Below are positions 6,437-14,702 of a stretch of DNA of 64,000 nucleotides, in pieces. Positions within the stretch are counted from its first letter, which is position 1, and each line of letters begins with the position of its first letter. The notes beneath the pieces were generated by a model. The model worked only from the letters and a program-made list of their open reading frames with translations, was not told the DNA's origin and ran no database searches. The stretch covers positions 1-64,000 of the forward strand of contig NZ_JADOEL010000003.1 of NCBI RefSeq assembly GCF_015645465.1, written 5' to 3'. The position numbers and the translations under genes are program-made. The stretch is from Herminiimonas contaminans. GTDB taxonomy: Bacteria > Pseudomonadota > Gammaproteobacteria > Burkholderiales > Burkholderiaceae_D.

Positions 6437-7111
6437 ATGCTTCACCACTATTTACCACCTGATGAGCAAAAGCAGCTCATCGATGCGGCCGGAACGTCGG
6501 CTGCATTACTAGATCGCCGCGATCATGCCTGGATGCGTGCCTTGCTGTATTCAGGCCTGCGTATACAAGAATTTGCGCTGATTAAATTGGGCACTGCTCT
6601 GACCGCGCTGCGCGGCAAGTATCTGTTCATTCCGCGTGAGGATCGTAAGGGTAAGTTCCGCGACCACAAAGTTTTCGTTACCGAGCAGCTGCGCTCTTCG
6701 CTCACTGATCTAGTCACTATCCATTTTGAAATGGTCGGCGATAGCAAGTCGAACCTCGACCACGCACTGATCATCAGCCGTCAGTCAGGGCAAAGCGGCC
6801 AGCCGATGAGCGTTCGTTCTTATCAGCTCCGCATCAAGTACTGGGCCAAGGTCGCCGGATTAACGTCGGATGTGTCACCGCACTGGCTGCGCCATACCCG
6901 GGCAATGAACATCATGCGCAATAGCCAGGCAAAGGACCCGCGCGGCGTGACGCAACAGGCGCTTGGCCATGTCTCCATCAGTAGTACTGGTATCTATACC
7001 GGTGTGCTACGCGAAGAGCTGGAGAGTGCGCTGACGCAGACGGATACGGTGCCATCCAAGCGTGTGAGCCTGAAGCAGTTGCGTGCCGACTTTGAACGGA
7101 GCGCAAGTTGA
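6437..7111 (+). CDS. Minimal tyrosine recombinase (catalytic domain only, FimB-like size)
   Basis: A 224-aa protein lacking the usual N-terminal core-binding domain but with a full catalytic set: Arg42 (SGLRIQE), Lys near 71-73 (DRKGKF), His149 and Arg152 (PHWLRH), His178 (LGHVS) and nucleophile Tyr187 (TGIYTG). Enzymes of this length include the FimB/FimE DNA invertases. I prefer the ATG at 6437 because GGAGAA lies 6 nt upstream; an ATG at 6425 is possible. It sits inside the early operon, away from both the phage integrase and the prophage end, so it may invert or resolve DNA rather than integrate. Its target is unknown. Confidence 0.75.
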   Translation: MLHHYLPPDEQKQLIDAAGTSAALLDRRDHAWMRALLYSGLRIQEFALIKLGTALTALRGKYLFIPREDRKGKFRDHKVFVTEQLRSSLTDLVTIHFEMVGDSKSNLDHALIISRQSGQSGQPMSVRSYQLRIKYWAKVAGLTSDVSPHWLRHTRAMNIMRNSQAKDPRGVTQQALGHVSISSTGIYTGVLREELESALTQTDTVPSKRVSLKQLRADFERSAS

Positions 7112-7302
7112 TCCGTTTTAAACACACCAAAGAGGTGATAGGGCGTGAAGTCACCCACAAGGGAATGCGCGCCGGTCTGGTCACTGAAGTACGACACAAC
7201 ATCCCTAATGGCCGGCTCTACGCATTCGTTCAACCGCACAACCCTGGCGACAGTGAGCGTCGTTTGCCGATCGACGAACTTGAATACTTTGAAAACAAAT
7301 GA
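7108..7302 (+). CDS. Hypothetical phage protein, 64 aa
   Basis: Starts at TTG 7108, overlapping the stop of the recombinase gene (TTGA). The protein (IRFKHTKEVIGREVTHKGMRAGLVTEVRH...) is short, basic at the N-terminus and acidic at the end (LPIDELEYFENK), with beta-rich character. No family recognised. Its stop overlaps the next ATG. Coupling suggests joint expression with the recombinase, perhaps as a small partner, but this is speculative. Confidence 0.5.
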   Translation: MIRFKHTKEVIGREVTHKGMRAGLVTEVRHNIPNGRLYAFVQPHNPGDSERRLPIDELEYFENK

Positions 7303-7676
7303 ACACATCAAAACTCTTTAGGCAGACAGTGAAAGCGCTTGCCGATGAATATCACCTGCGCCTGCACACGCTGACGCAGAACATGACTGCAGTCAATGAA
7401 TTGAATCAGGCGTGCATAGACCTGGCGCTGCTACCGATCGTGCAGGTCAGCGACTGTGGCACCTTGCGTCTTACCGCTATGTCTGTTGGTCCTGTGGTGA
7501 CTGACGAATTGTGGTCCCGTATCGCTGCGCATCGCTTTGAAGTCGGCAGCCCCCGCCTGTATGCGTCGGATCCGTCGCGCCAGCATTTCGAATCGTTCCT
7601 CAAACGCAATGGCCATAGATTCAATCTGGTCTATAGCGTCAATCGTGTGTCATCGACAGCGGCGGTGCCAGCATGA
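7299..7676 (+). CDS. Hypothetical phage protein, 125 aa
   Basis: ATG overlaps the upstream stop (ATGA) and its stop overlaps the next ATG. A soluble mixed alpha/beta protein with an N-terminal helical segment (LFRQTVKALADEYHLRLHTL) and no recognisable motif. Part of the compact early operon. Function unknown. Confidence 0.55.
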   Translation: MNTSKLFRQTVKALADEYHLRLHTLTQNMTAVNELNQACIDLALLPIVQVSDCGTLRLTAMSVGPVVTDELWSRIAAHRFEVGSPRLYASDPSRQHFESFLKRNGHRFNLVYSVNRVSSTAAVPA

Positions 7677-7879
7677 AGAAATTACTGCTCACCGACGAAT
7701 CGCTCACTGCAGAAATTATCAAGGCTGCGGCGTATGCGTCGAATCAGCCTGCAAGTGATGCCATGACTGTCTTTGTTGCCCGGCTTTGTGGTGGCATTGA
7801 AAAGATCGCCCCTCAGTCGCATCGCACATTGATGGACATGCTGATCCCACCTGCATCGCGCCCAAGCAATGACGCCTGA
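7673..7879 (+). CDS. Hypothetical phage protein, 68 aa
   Basis: ATG overlaps the previous stop (ATGA). Mostly helical sequence (LTAEIIKAAAYASNQPASDAMTVFVARL split by a short turn), one Cys, no membrane segment. The stop lies inside the start of the following gene. No family recognised. Confidence 0.5.
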   Translation: MKKLLLTDESLTAEIIKAAAYASNQPASDAMTVFVARLCGGIEKIAPQSHRTLMDMLIPPASRPSNDA

Positions 7880-8114
7880 TCACTTCATTCAAGCCTGGAT
7901 CCTGTTCTCCAGCAGCTTGGCTGTGGCACTGATGGTGAAGCCGAACGGCCGCTTCCATCACCACGGCTGCTGGATTGGATTGATTGGCCAGCCAGCCTGG
8001 TACTACACCAGCTGGCAGTCTGGCCAATGGGGACAGTTCCTTGCTTGTTTCGTTTTTACCGGCAGTTTCATGTTCGGCGTCTTCTGTCACTGCCGACGAA
8101 TATTCAAGGGGTAA
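7869..8114 (+). CDS. Small phage membrane protein, 81 aa
   Basis: Two hydrophobic segments (about residues 6-22 and 55-72) joined by a loop rich in Trp, His, Gly and Gln. Overlaps the previous gene by 11 bp. Small two-span membrane proteins in early operons may act in superinfection exclusion or as lysis regulators; nothing here fixes the role. Confidence 0.5.
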   Translation: MTPDHFIQAWILFSSSLAVALMVKPNGRFHHHGCWIGLIGQPAWYYTSWQSGQWGQFLACFVFTGSFMFGVFCHCRRIFKG

Positions 8115-8118
8115 CAAG

Positions 8119-8583
8119 ATGAATAATTTTCCTGCAGGGCTCGTACGCAATTTTAACGAGCCATCTCCCGTGATCTACCGCGCTATGGATCATTTGATCG
8201 GCGCCCGTGCCGGGGTCACCCTCATGGTGCCGGTGACTGCGTCGACCGGCAAGCTTGACGACCTGGTGGATCAATGTCCGATACCGCACCTGGAGGCATC
8301 CGCAATTCTGGACGCTGACTATGCCGGTGCGGAAGTACTCGACATCGGTTGCATCGTTGCATCGAGCCGCTGGCGTCGCCTGGACCATGGTTCCAGTGTC
8401 TATGCGTTTGCGAGGCAGCTGCTTGATGCCTTCCTGGCCGATGACGGTGTGCATGCATATGACCAGGCGTGGCGTCACACGCAGATCCGACTGAGCGCCG
8501 GCGGCCAGCCTTGTCGGGTACTGATGGGACAGTCTGGCGTTCGCCTGGCACTCACTCCTGACTTTCTGGAGGGCTTCCTGTGA
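8119..8583 (+). CDS. Hypothetical phage protein, 154 aa
   Basis: ATG at 8119 with a purine-rich RBS (AAGGGG) and spacing of 8 nt; an upstream in-frame start would overlap the whole previous gene and is unlikely. A soluble protein with an Ala/Leu-rich middle (SVYAFARQLLDAFLADDGVHAYDQAW). No domain recognised. The stop overlaps the GTG of the next gene. Confidence 0.55.
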   Translation: MNNFPAGLVRNFNEPSPVIYRAMDHLIGARAGVTLMVPVTASTGKLDDLVDQCPIPHLEASAILDADYAGAEVLDIGCIVASSRWRRLDHGSSVYAFARQLLDAFLADDGVHAYDQAWRHTQIRLSAGGQPCRVLMGQSGVRLALTPDFLEGFL

Positions 8584-8816
8584 AGGATTCGACCATCAAA
8601 GTCAGCATGGCTATGCCTGCGATCGCCGATGCCCTGGATAAATTTATCGAGGGCGTTGCCGGTGAGCGGATCGGGTTCACCTTGTTGGTTTTTACTGACG
8701 AACGGGCTAGCTATATCAGCAACGTTCCACGCGTCGACAGCGTGCGCGAGATTAAAAATCTGCTTGCCGACTGGGAAGCAGGATTGCCAGACGTTCCAGC
8801 CCACAAGGTGCATTGA
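8580..8816 (+). CDS. Hypothetical phage protein, 78 aa
   Basis: GTG start overlapping the previous stop (GTGA). Contains AIADALDKFIEGVAGERIGFTLLVFTDERASYISNVPR in several segments, a pattern of helix then two beta strands common to small phage proteins of unknown role. Coupled to the genes on both sides. Confidence 0.5.
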   Translation: MKDSTIKVSMAMPAIADALDKFIEGVAGERIGFTLLVFTDERASYISNVPRVDSVREIKNLLADWEAGLPDVPAHKVH

Positions 8817-9502
8817 TGACTAAGTCTAAGGGAATACTGAAACCACGCCATAACTGGACAGACGAGCAGATTGCAATTCTACAGAGCCGATATGCGAACG
8901 AACGAACTGCGCTCCTTGCAGCTGAAATTGGGTGTGGATTGCATGTCATTTACAAAATGGCCACCAAGCTGCAATTGAAAAAATCTGAGGAATTTCTGCA
9001 GAGTGCAGATTCTGGTCGTATCAAAAATTTGACATCGATTGGTGCGCAGTATCGATTTCCGAAAGGGCACCAGCCGGCGAACAAAGGCAAGAAAATGCCG
9101 GGCTTCGCACCTGGTCGAATGGCCGAGACGCAGTATGCCAAAGGAAATGTGCCCCCCAATTACCTTCCACTCGGTAGTGAACGGTATTCGAAGGAAGGCT
9201 ACCTGCAACGCAAGATGACAGATACCGGCTACCCGCCGAAAGACTGGGTACCAGTGCATTGGCTGCTTTGGATTCAGCATAACGGCCCGATTCCTTCGGG
9301 TCATCGTGTTTGCTTTAAAGACAGAAATAAGAAAAACATCGTTATTGAAAATCTCGAATTGCTTTCGGTTGCAGAAATGATGAAACGCAACTCAAGGCAT
9401 AACTATCCAGCGGAAATTAACGAAGTAATTTACGCACGCGCAAGCCTAACCAGACATATCAATAAGAGGTTGAAAAATGAGCGAACAGAAAACGATAAGT
9501 GA
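8816..9502 (+). CDS. HNH-type homing-endonuclease-like protein
   Basis: A 228-aa protein. The N-terminal 50 residues resemble a SANT/Myb-like or HTH unit (WTDEQIAILQSRYANE...). The middle has FPKGHQPANKGKK (about residue 81), a DNA-contact-like segment common in such nucleases. An HNH_3-type core follows: VPVHWLLWIQHNGPIPSG then HRVCFKDRNKKN and the IENLELLS strand (about residues 143-183). The family cuts DNA at one or few sites. It is freestanding between small genes, and its codon use looks more A+T rich than its neighbours, as expected for a mobile gene. The ATG at 8816 overlaps the previous stop; the 3' end overlaps the next gene by 26 bp. Confidence 0.8.
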   Translation: MTKSKGILKPRHNWTDEQIAILQSRYANERTALLAAEIGCGLHVIYKMATKLQLKKSEEFLQSADSGRIKNLTSIGAQYRFPKGHQPANKGKKMPGFAPGRMAETQYAKGNVPPNYLPLGSERYSKEGYLQRKMTDTGYPPKDWVPVHWLLWIQHNGPIPSGHRVCFKDRNKKNIVIENLELLSVAEMMKRNSRHNYPAEINEVIYARASLTRHINKRLKNERTENDK

Positions 9503-9746
9503 CCTTCGGGCAATGTTATTTGAAACGATCGCGGCGGTGAAAGATGGAACGCTGGAGATAGAAAAGGCGAAGGTTATTTCTGAACTGTCGCAGGTCATGG
9601 TCAATACCGCCAAGGCCGAAGTCGACAATGCAAAAGCGACCGGTGGCGTCGGTAGCGGCTTCCTGGAGTCCGCACCGGTGGCTGTGCCAGATGGTGCGCT
9701 TCCAAATGGCATCACCGGTATCACGCGCCATGTGTTGCGGGGATGA
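9477..9746 (+). CDS. Conserved phage hypothetical protein, 89 aa
   Basis: Helical protein with ISDLRAMLFETIAAVKDG and a second helix IEKAKVISELSQVMVNTAKAE, a pattern repeatedly seen in short early genes of proteobacterial prophages; role not established. It begins inside the 3' end of the HNH gene and ends in an ATGA overlap with the next gene. Confidence 0.6.
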   Translation: MSEQKTISDLRAMLFETIAAVKDGTLEIEKAKVISELSQVMVNTAKAEVDNAKATGGVGSGFLESAPVAVPDGALPNGITGITRHVLRG

Positions 9747-9997
9747 TCATGACTCACACGTGTCACATCCCCAATTGTTCGAAACCAGTCAAACCGGAAC
9801 TGCTCATGTGCCTGGTCCACTGGCGCATGGTTCCTGAAGCATTGAAACGTGACGTGTGGAAGTGCTATCGCCGCGGCCAGTGCGATGACAAAAAGCCTTC
9901 GATCGAATACATGGCGGCCGCGCGTGCCGCAATCGACGCCGTTCAAACCAAACTACAACTGAAAGCAGATCGTAATGGCTCTCTCCCGCTTATTTAA
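9743..9997 (+). CDS. Small Cys/His-containing phage protein, 84 aa
   Basis: Starts MIMTHTCHIPNC with a second Cys-His pair (LMCLVHW, about 27-33) and one more Cys pair later (CYRRGQC, 47-53). The spacing could bind one metal ion. Basic overall. The ATG overlaps the previous stop; a second ATG at 9752 is an alternative start. No family name is certain. Confidence 0.55.
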   Translation: MIMTHTCHIPNCSKPVKPELLMCLVHWRMVPEALKRDVWKCYRRGQCDDKKPSIEYMAAARAAIDAVQTKLQLKADRNGSLPLI

Positions 9998-10166
9998 GTT
10001 CGCTGTATCGAAGCGTGAACTGGTGATGGTAAAGCACTCGGTGTGCTTGAAACCCAATACAGCCGTGTTGCTGACACCAAGGGATCGCAACGGCATTGAA
10101 TCGAGACCGCAAGGTGTCATTGTCAGTTGGTTGTTCTGGCAGCTGCGTATCGATTTTAAATTCTAA
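9975..10166 (+). CDS. Hypothetical phage protein, 63 aa
   Basis: Starts 23 bp inside the previous gene. A basic, beta-rich short protein ending WLFWQLRIDFKF. No motif recognised. It is followed by a small gap and a good RBS for the next gene. Confidence 0.4.
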   Translation: MALSRLFKFAVSKRELVMVKHSVCLKPNTAVLLTPRDRNGIESRPQGVIVSWLFWQLRIDFKF

Positions 10167-10183
10167 TTTTTAAGGAAACGATC

Positions 10184-10702
10184 ATGGATAAAACATCGAA
10201 GAAGATTTTGGGGGCGCCAGCTGTTGGCCAGGAAGATAAAGAACAAGCCGCTGCTATTTTTCAGGCCGCACGTGAAGAACGCGAACAAGCTCAGAAGGCT
10301 TTACCTAACATCCGCCGCGATGGCCGGGATGCGCTTGTCAGATTGGTGAACATTGCACGGGGTGATTCGGGGCAGTGCCGCCATGTCGCGGTGTTCCTTC
10401 TCAGTCTGTACAACGGCAGTCGATTCAAATTCGATCTTACTGATTTTCGTTGCTTAGACAAGTCGATATTTGACGACTGCATGGCTGTGCTGAAAATGGA
10501 TCGCACACCTGCGATGGAAGTGCATATGTATTTCGAAAATGGCGGTGAGATTTGGGAGCAATTAGCCAGGGATTGGCTTGTTCCTGATCGCCGGAAGTTA
10601 CGTCTCGCTTTGTGTACTGCGTCGTTCACCGGTTATGACAAAGAACAAAATGCAATCAACGAGAAGTTAGTCGCAGATTACTTGGCCAGCCGCGCAATCT
10701 GA
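10184..10702 (+). CDS. DUF7673-like phage protein
   Basis: A 172-aa soluble protein with RBS AAGGAAA before the ATG. The central part (DALVRLVNIARGDSGQCRHVAVFLLSLYNG and FDLTDFRCLDKSIFDDCM in consecutive segments, about 47-107) resembles the phage family DUF7673, whose role is unknown. It precedes the replication gene. Confidence in the family name is moderate; function is not known. Confidence 0.55.
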   Translation: MDKTSKKILGAPAVGQEDKEQAAAIFQAAREEREQAQKALPNIRRDGRDALVRLVNIARGDSGQCRHVAVFLLSLYNGSRFKFDLTDFRCLDKSIFDDCMAVLKMDRTPAMEVHMYFENGGEIWEQLARDWLVPDRRKLRLALCTASFTGYDKEQNAINEKLVADYLASRAI

Positions 10703-10730
10703 AGCCACACACAAATTCAAAAGAGACGTA

Positions 10731-13487
10731 ATGGCTTCCATAAAAGAATTACAAAACAGAATTGATCTTCATGATTTGGCTGATCGCCTCGGATTAAAGC
10801 GAGGAAAGGGCGCCAATGCGAACTATCACAGTCCGCATCATCCTGATAAAAGCCCCTCGATCGGAATCAAGAAAGATGGCAGGTCCTTTGTGGATTACAG
10901 CGGTGGCGATTCGCCACACAGCAAAGGATCATGCATTGATCTGATCATGTGGGTGCAGGGCATCACCGATATCGGTGAAGCAATGAGTGAGCTGCACGAT
11001 ATGTACGCAATCCCACGTGACAAGAAACAGCAACCGGATGATCCACCTGCAGAGAAATCGCTTGCCGAATTTATAGCCGATCGCTGTATTGGCCAGGCAC
11101 TGGAGGTGCGCGAGTACTTGAACGGCCGCGGCATCAGCGACTTGGTTATCGATCGCGCTATCAAGGCGAAGACACTCGGGTTTAATTCGCATACGTCGAA
11201 GAAGGTGAAATCAGGCGAGGTCGGCCACGGTGGTCCTGCAGCTGCTTTCATTGTCCGCCACCCGACGACTAATGCCGTGCTTTCGGTGGATCTGCGCTTT
11301 CTGGATCCAGCGATTAACGGCGACGTTAAAACTCAGTCCCATGGTGAAAAGTTCGGCGTGCTGTGGTGCAGCGACTGGAAGCGCCTGAAAGGGGCTGCAC
11401 GCGTTTATATCGTCGAGTCCGCTACGAATGCATTGTCGATCGAGACGGCCGACCCGAAAGCCGTCGTGATCGCCTTGCGCGGCCTGGGTAATGTGGATTT
11501 GTGCGATTGGTCCTTCCTTCGCGGCAAGCACGTGATCATTTGCCTGGATAACGATCAACCATTTGCCGACGGCCACAAAATGGCTGGCCATCGCCCGGGC
11601 CCGGAAGCTGCCTGGAAACTCATCGAGAAGATGGTGTCCTTGAACATCGGGGCCATGCTGGTCGACCAGGTGGACTGGAAGGACGAGGACGACGAGCCGA
11701 TCAATGATGTCAATGACATGCTGAAGGACATTGGTCCGGAGAAGCTGCGCGCTGCGCTGGATAAGTTCGAACCGTGGCTGATACCTGGTCTGCCAGCTGA
11801 AGCAGGAACACAGGGTAAGAAACGTGTTTACCTTCCTGGCCATGATTTTGCGCAGTACTGGAAGTTTCGCGTACGGACTGATTTCACGAACTACATAGGA
11901 AAGACTGAAGAGAAGGACGGCGAGGACGGCGAGAAAATCAAAACACCGATTTACATGGACCTGGCCGGGTTCCGGGTTGCTTCGCTTTCGCGGGTGTCGG
12001 TGGCCAGCGCCACGTCGACCATGACCGGGGATCCGGACAACCAGCCGGCGGTCTACTTTTCTGTCTCGGTACAGACGCCTCGCCATGGGCCTGTGCTGCA
12101 GCGCCGCGTGATGCAGGACGAGCAGCTGCACAACATCGACGGCTGGAAGAAGTTCGGACCGGTGTGGAATCCTGGCACGTTCTCGCGCATGGTCAACATC
12201 CTGGAGCGGACTGCGGATCTCGGTGCCAGGCACGCCGCCAACTTTGTCGGCCTGGCATGGCGTGATGGTGAGCTGATCGTCAACGAAGGGCCGGATTGCT
12301 ACTTTACCGAGCCGGACAAGCAATGTCCGTATCACAATTTGACCTTCCCGACCGGTACCAAGCGCGAGGCGCGCCAGGTCATCACAGCCTTCCAGGGCAC
12401 GTTTAAACGGAATGCGGCGTTACTTCCCTTGGTCTGGTCGCTTGGAGGGCACCTGAAGGCGCTCCTGGGCTTCTGGCCACACATGATGATCCAGTCTGAC
12501 AAAGGGTCCGGCAAGTCGACCCTGATCAAGCGCCTAGAGCGTGCGATCGGTATGACTATGTTCTCCGGCCAGTCGCTGCAGACAGAATTCCGCTTGCTGA
12601 CATCGATTAGCCATACTTCCCACCCGGTCGGGTGGGAAGAACTGTCCGCACGCCGGCAGGAAGTGATCGACAAGGCCGTCGGCATGCTGCAAGAGAATTA
12701 TCAGTACACCGTGACCAGGCGCGGTACCGACATGACCGAGTACTTGCTGGCAGCGCCCGTGCTGCTGGCCGGTGAGGATGTGCCGGTCCGTTCGCTCCTG
12801 GGCAAGATCATCCGCACCGATCTGACGGGCAAGAAGGGGCCGATGATGCCGGACGATCTGCCGCGCTTCCCGGTCCGTAGCTGGCTGGAGTTCCTGGCCA
12901 AGCTGTCCAAGGCTGAAGTTCTGGAGCGATATCGCCAGGTGCGCGAGATGTGCCTTGGCGCATCCCGCGCAAGTGGTGATGACGATGGTGCCCTGCGTAT
13001 GTCGGGCAATTACGCCGCGGTTTTCCTTTCTTGGCAGCTGCTGTGTGAATACGCCGGCATCCCGCCTGACCAGGGGGACTTTGACGGGGATCTGTTCGAA
13101 ACGATGAACCGCCATATCGGCGAAACCAGCGCCGACCGTGAGCCGTGGGTATGGATCATGGAAACAGCGCTGTCTGAGATTGCTGCCGGCCGCTTCAGTT
13201 ATCCGCATGCCTGGGAAACCGTAGGGGAGCCGCGCCTGCTTGTCCGGACCAGCCACATCATGGATCACATATCCAGCTCGTCAGCACTGCGTGAGAAGTG
13301 GAACGGTTTGCCGGTGAAAAGCGATCGCGTTTTCAAAAAACAAATGATCAACGCCGGCGTCATCGATGGCGAACCGTGTGAGCGGACGATCCATAACAGG
13401 CGTGTTTCTAACCTGCAGGCGATGCCGTTGGCCAAGCTGGAGCAGTTTGGCTTGTTCGCTACACCTACATCAGTGAAGGAGGATTGA
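10731..13487 (+). CDS. Phage replication protein: primase-like Toprim domain fused to ATPase/helicase-like domain
   Basis: A 918-aa protein. N-terminus (about 20-80) resembles the CHC2 primase zinc finger (SPHHPDKSPSI) but the Cys ligands are replaced. A Toprim-like segment follows at about 215-300, with VYIVESATNAL and HVIICLDNDQP as the acidic motifs. The C-terminal half has a Walker A motif (QSDKGSGKST, about 586-595), a probable Walker B-like GWEEL (about 629-633) and sensor regions as in phage ATPases/helicases. It should start phage DNA replication by priming and unwinding. It is the largest gene of the early operon and is coupled to the next small gene (TGATG). Confidence 0.8.
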   Translation: MASIKELQNRIDLHDLADRLGLKRGKGANANYHSPHHPDKSPSIGIKKDGRSFVDYSGGDSPHSKGSCIDLIMWVQGITDIGEAMSELHDMYAIPRDKKQQPDDPPAEKSLAEFIADRCIGQALEVREYLNGRGISDLVIDRAIKAKTLGFNSHTSKKVKSGEVGHGGPAAAFIVRHPTTNAVLSVDLRFLDPAINGDVKTQSHGEKFGVLWCSDWKRLKGAARVYIVESATNALSIETADPKAVVIALRGLGNVDLCDWSFLRGKHVIICLDNDQPFADGHKMAGHRPGPEAAWKLIEKMVSLNIGAMLVDQVDWKDEDDEPINDVNDMLKDIGPEKLRAALDKFEPWLIPGLPAEAGTQGKKRVYLPGHDFAQYWKFRVRTDFTNYIGKTEEKDGEDGEKIKTPIYMDLAGFRVASLSRVSVASATSTMTGDPDNQPAVYFSVSVQTPRHGPVLQRRVMQDEQLHNIDGWKKFGPVWNPGTFSRMVNILERTADLGARHAANFVGLAWRDGELIVNEGPDCYFTEPDKQCPYHNLTFPTGTKREARQVITAFQGTFKRNAALLPLVWSLGGHLKALLGFWPHMMIQSDKGSGKSTLIKRLERAIGMTMFSGQSLQTEFRLLTSISHTSHPVGWEELSARRQEVIDKAVGMLQENYQYTVTRRGTDMTEYLLAAPVLLAGEDVPVRSLLGKIIRTDLTGKKGPMMPDDLPRFPVRSWLEFLAKLSKAEVLERYRQVREMCLGASRASGDDDGALRMSGNYAAVFLSWQLLCEYAGIPPDQGDFDGDLFETMNRHIGETSADREPWVWIMETALSEIAAGRFSYPHAWETVGEPRLLVRTSHIMDHISSSSALREKWNGLPVKSDRVFKKQMINAGVIDGEPCERTIHNRRVSNLQAMPLAKLEQFGLFATPTSVKED

Positions 13488-13594
13488 TGAAAGCCATATT
13501 GAGTACCGTGGTCCGATGGTTTTGGATCGGGTTTTACATTTTTGCGGCGCTGTCAGTGGTTGCCGTGTTCACCATATGCGGGATGGCAATTTAG
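13487..13594 (+). CDS. Small membrane peptide, 35 aa
   Basis: Starts in a TGATG overlap with the replication gene, with GGAGG in place. One hydrophobic segment (FWIGFYIFAALSVVAVFTI, about 12-30). Too short for a family call; the coupling and RBS support translation. Confidence 0.5.
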   Translation: MKAILSTVVRWFWIGFYIFAALSVVAVFTICGMAI

Positions 13595-13598
13595 AGAT

Positions 13599-14702
13599 AT
13601 GAGCGAAAACACAAAAATAGAATGGGCAGATCACACATTCAACCCGTGGGAAGGCTGCCAGAAAGTGGGGCCTGGCTGTGATCATTGCTATGCAGAGTCG
13701 CGCAATGCTCGGTTTGGTGCTGGCACAGCCATCAATTGGGGGCCTGGCGCGCCGCGCCGTCGTACCAGCGTCAGCAACTGGAACAAGCCAGTCATTTGGA
13801 ACAAGAAACCCTTTTTCCAGTGCGAAGGCTGTGCATGGCGCGGTCACGATGCGAATTTCGCTGGTGGGACACTCACTGAAGGGTTGCCTTCTTGTCCTTC
13901 CTGCGACGACATGCGCTTGAAATTGGCACGCCCTCGCGTCTTCTGTGCGTCCCTCGCAGACGTATTCGATAACGAGGTACCACAGCGTTGGCGTCAGGAT
14001 TTGTTCGATTTGATAACCGACACACCGAATTTGGACTGGCTATTGCTGACGAAGCGTATCGGCAACGCCAAGAAAATGCTCAACGATGTCGCCATGTGCC
14101 GTGGTGCACTGCTGACAGCGAATGATGAGTATCGGCCACCAGCGAACGTATGGATCGGCGCGACGATCGTCAATCAAGAGGAAGCCGATCGAGACATTCC
14201 AAAACTCTTGTCAGTGCCAGCTGAAAAGCGCTTCTTGAGCATGGAACCACTGTTAAGCCACGTTGATCTGACCGCCGCATATCTGCCGTGTGAAACGAGC
14301 CGTGACGGAATCGGAATGGATCCGGAGACTGGCGCGCATGAGTGCTGCAGCGAGTGTGACTACACCGGTATCGGCCCGGAAATGGGTATCGACTGGGTGA
14401 TTGCAGGTGGCGAAAGTGGACCCGGCGCACGCCCAATGCACCCGAGCTGGATCCGTAGCTTACGCGACCAATGTGTTGCGGCCGAGGTGCCGTTTTTGTT
14501 CAAGCAATGGGGCGAGTACTGCGGCGACAGTGCATTTCGAGCTCCAGCTCGTCGCTGGACGATGATGGATCGGAATGGTGTGACGCTTCAGCAAGCCGGC
14601 AGCACTGCACGAATGGGATCTATCACCCACGTGGCGAAAGTCGGCAAGGTGGCCGCTGGCCGGCTTCTGGATGGCCGCGAATGGAACGAGGTGCCGCAAT
14701 GA
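13599..14702 (+). CDS. Gp37/Gp68-family (DUF5131) phage protein
   Basis: A 367-aa protein starting MSENTKIEWADHTFNPWEGC. A cluster C-x6-C-x2-C (GCQKVGPGCDHCYAE, about 19-33) is the hallmark of this family and recalls radical-SAM-type cluster binding, though radical chemistry is unproven. Other conserved pieces are RVFCASLADVFDNEVP (about 110-125), DWLLLTKRIGNAKKM (about 145-159) and the end WVIAGGESGPGARPMH...FLFKQWGE. The start at 13599 matches the family; upstream starts are not needed. It overlaps the ASCH gene by ATGA, and the two probably work together. Related genes are widespread in prophages; substrate unknown. Confidence 0.8.
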   Translation: MSENTKIEWADHTFNPWEGCQKVGPGCDHCYAESRNARFGAGTAINWGPGAPRRRTSVSNWNKPVIWNKKPFFQCEGCAWRGHDANFAGGTLTEGLPSCPSCDDMRLKLARPRVFCASLADVFDNEVPQRWRQDLFDLITDTPNLDWLLLTKRIGNAKKMLNDVAMCRGALLTANDEYRPPANVWIGATIVNQEEADRDIPKLLSVPAEKRFLSMEPLLSHVDLTAAYLPCETSRDGIGMDPETGAHECCSECDYTGIGPEMGIDWVIAGGESGPGARPMHPSWIRSLRDQCVAAEVPFLFKQWGEYCGDSAFRAPARRWTMMDRNGVTLQQAGSTARMGSITHVAKVGKVAAGRLLDGREWNEVPQ

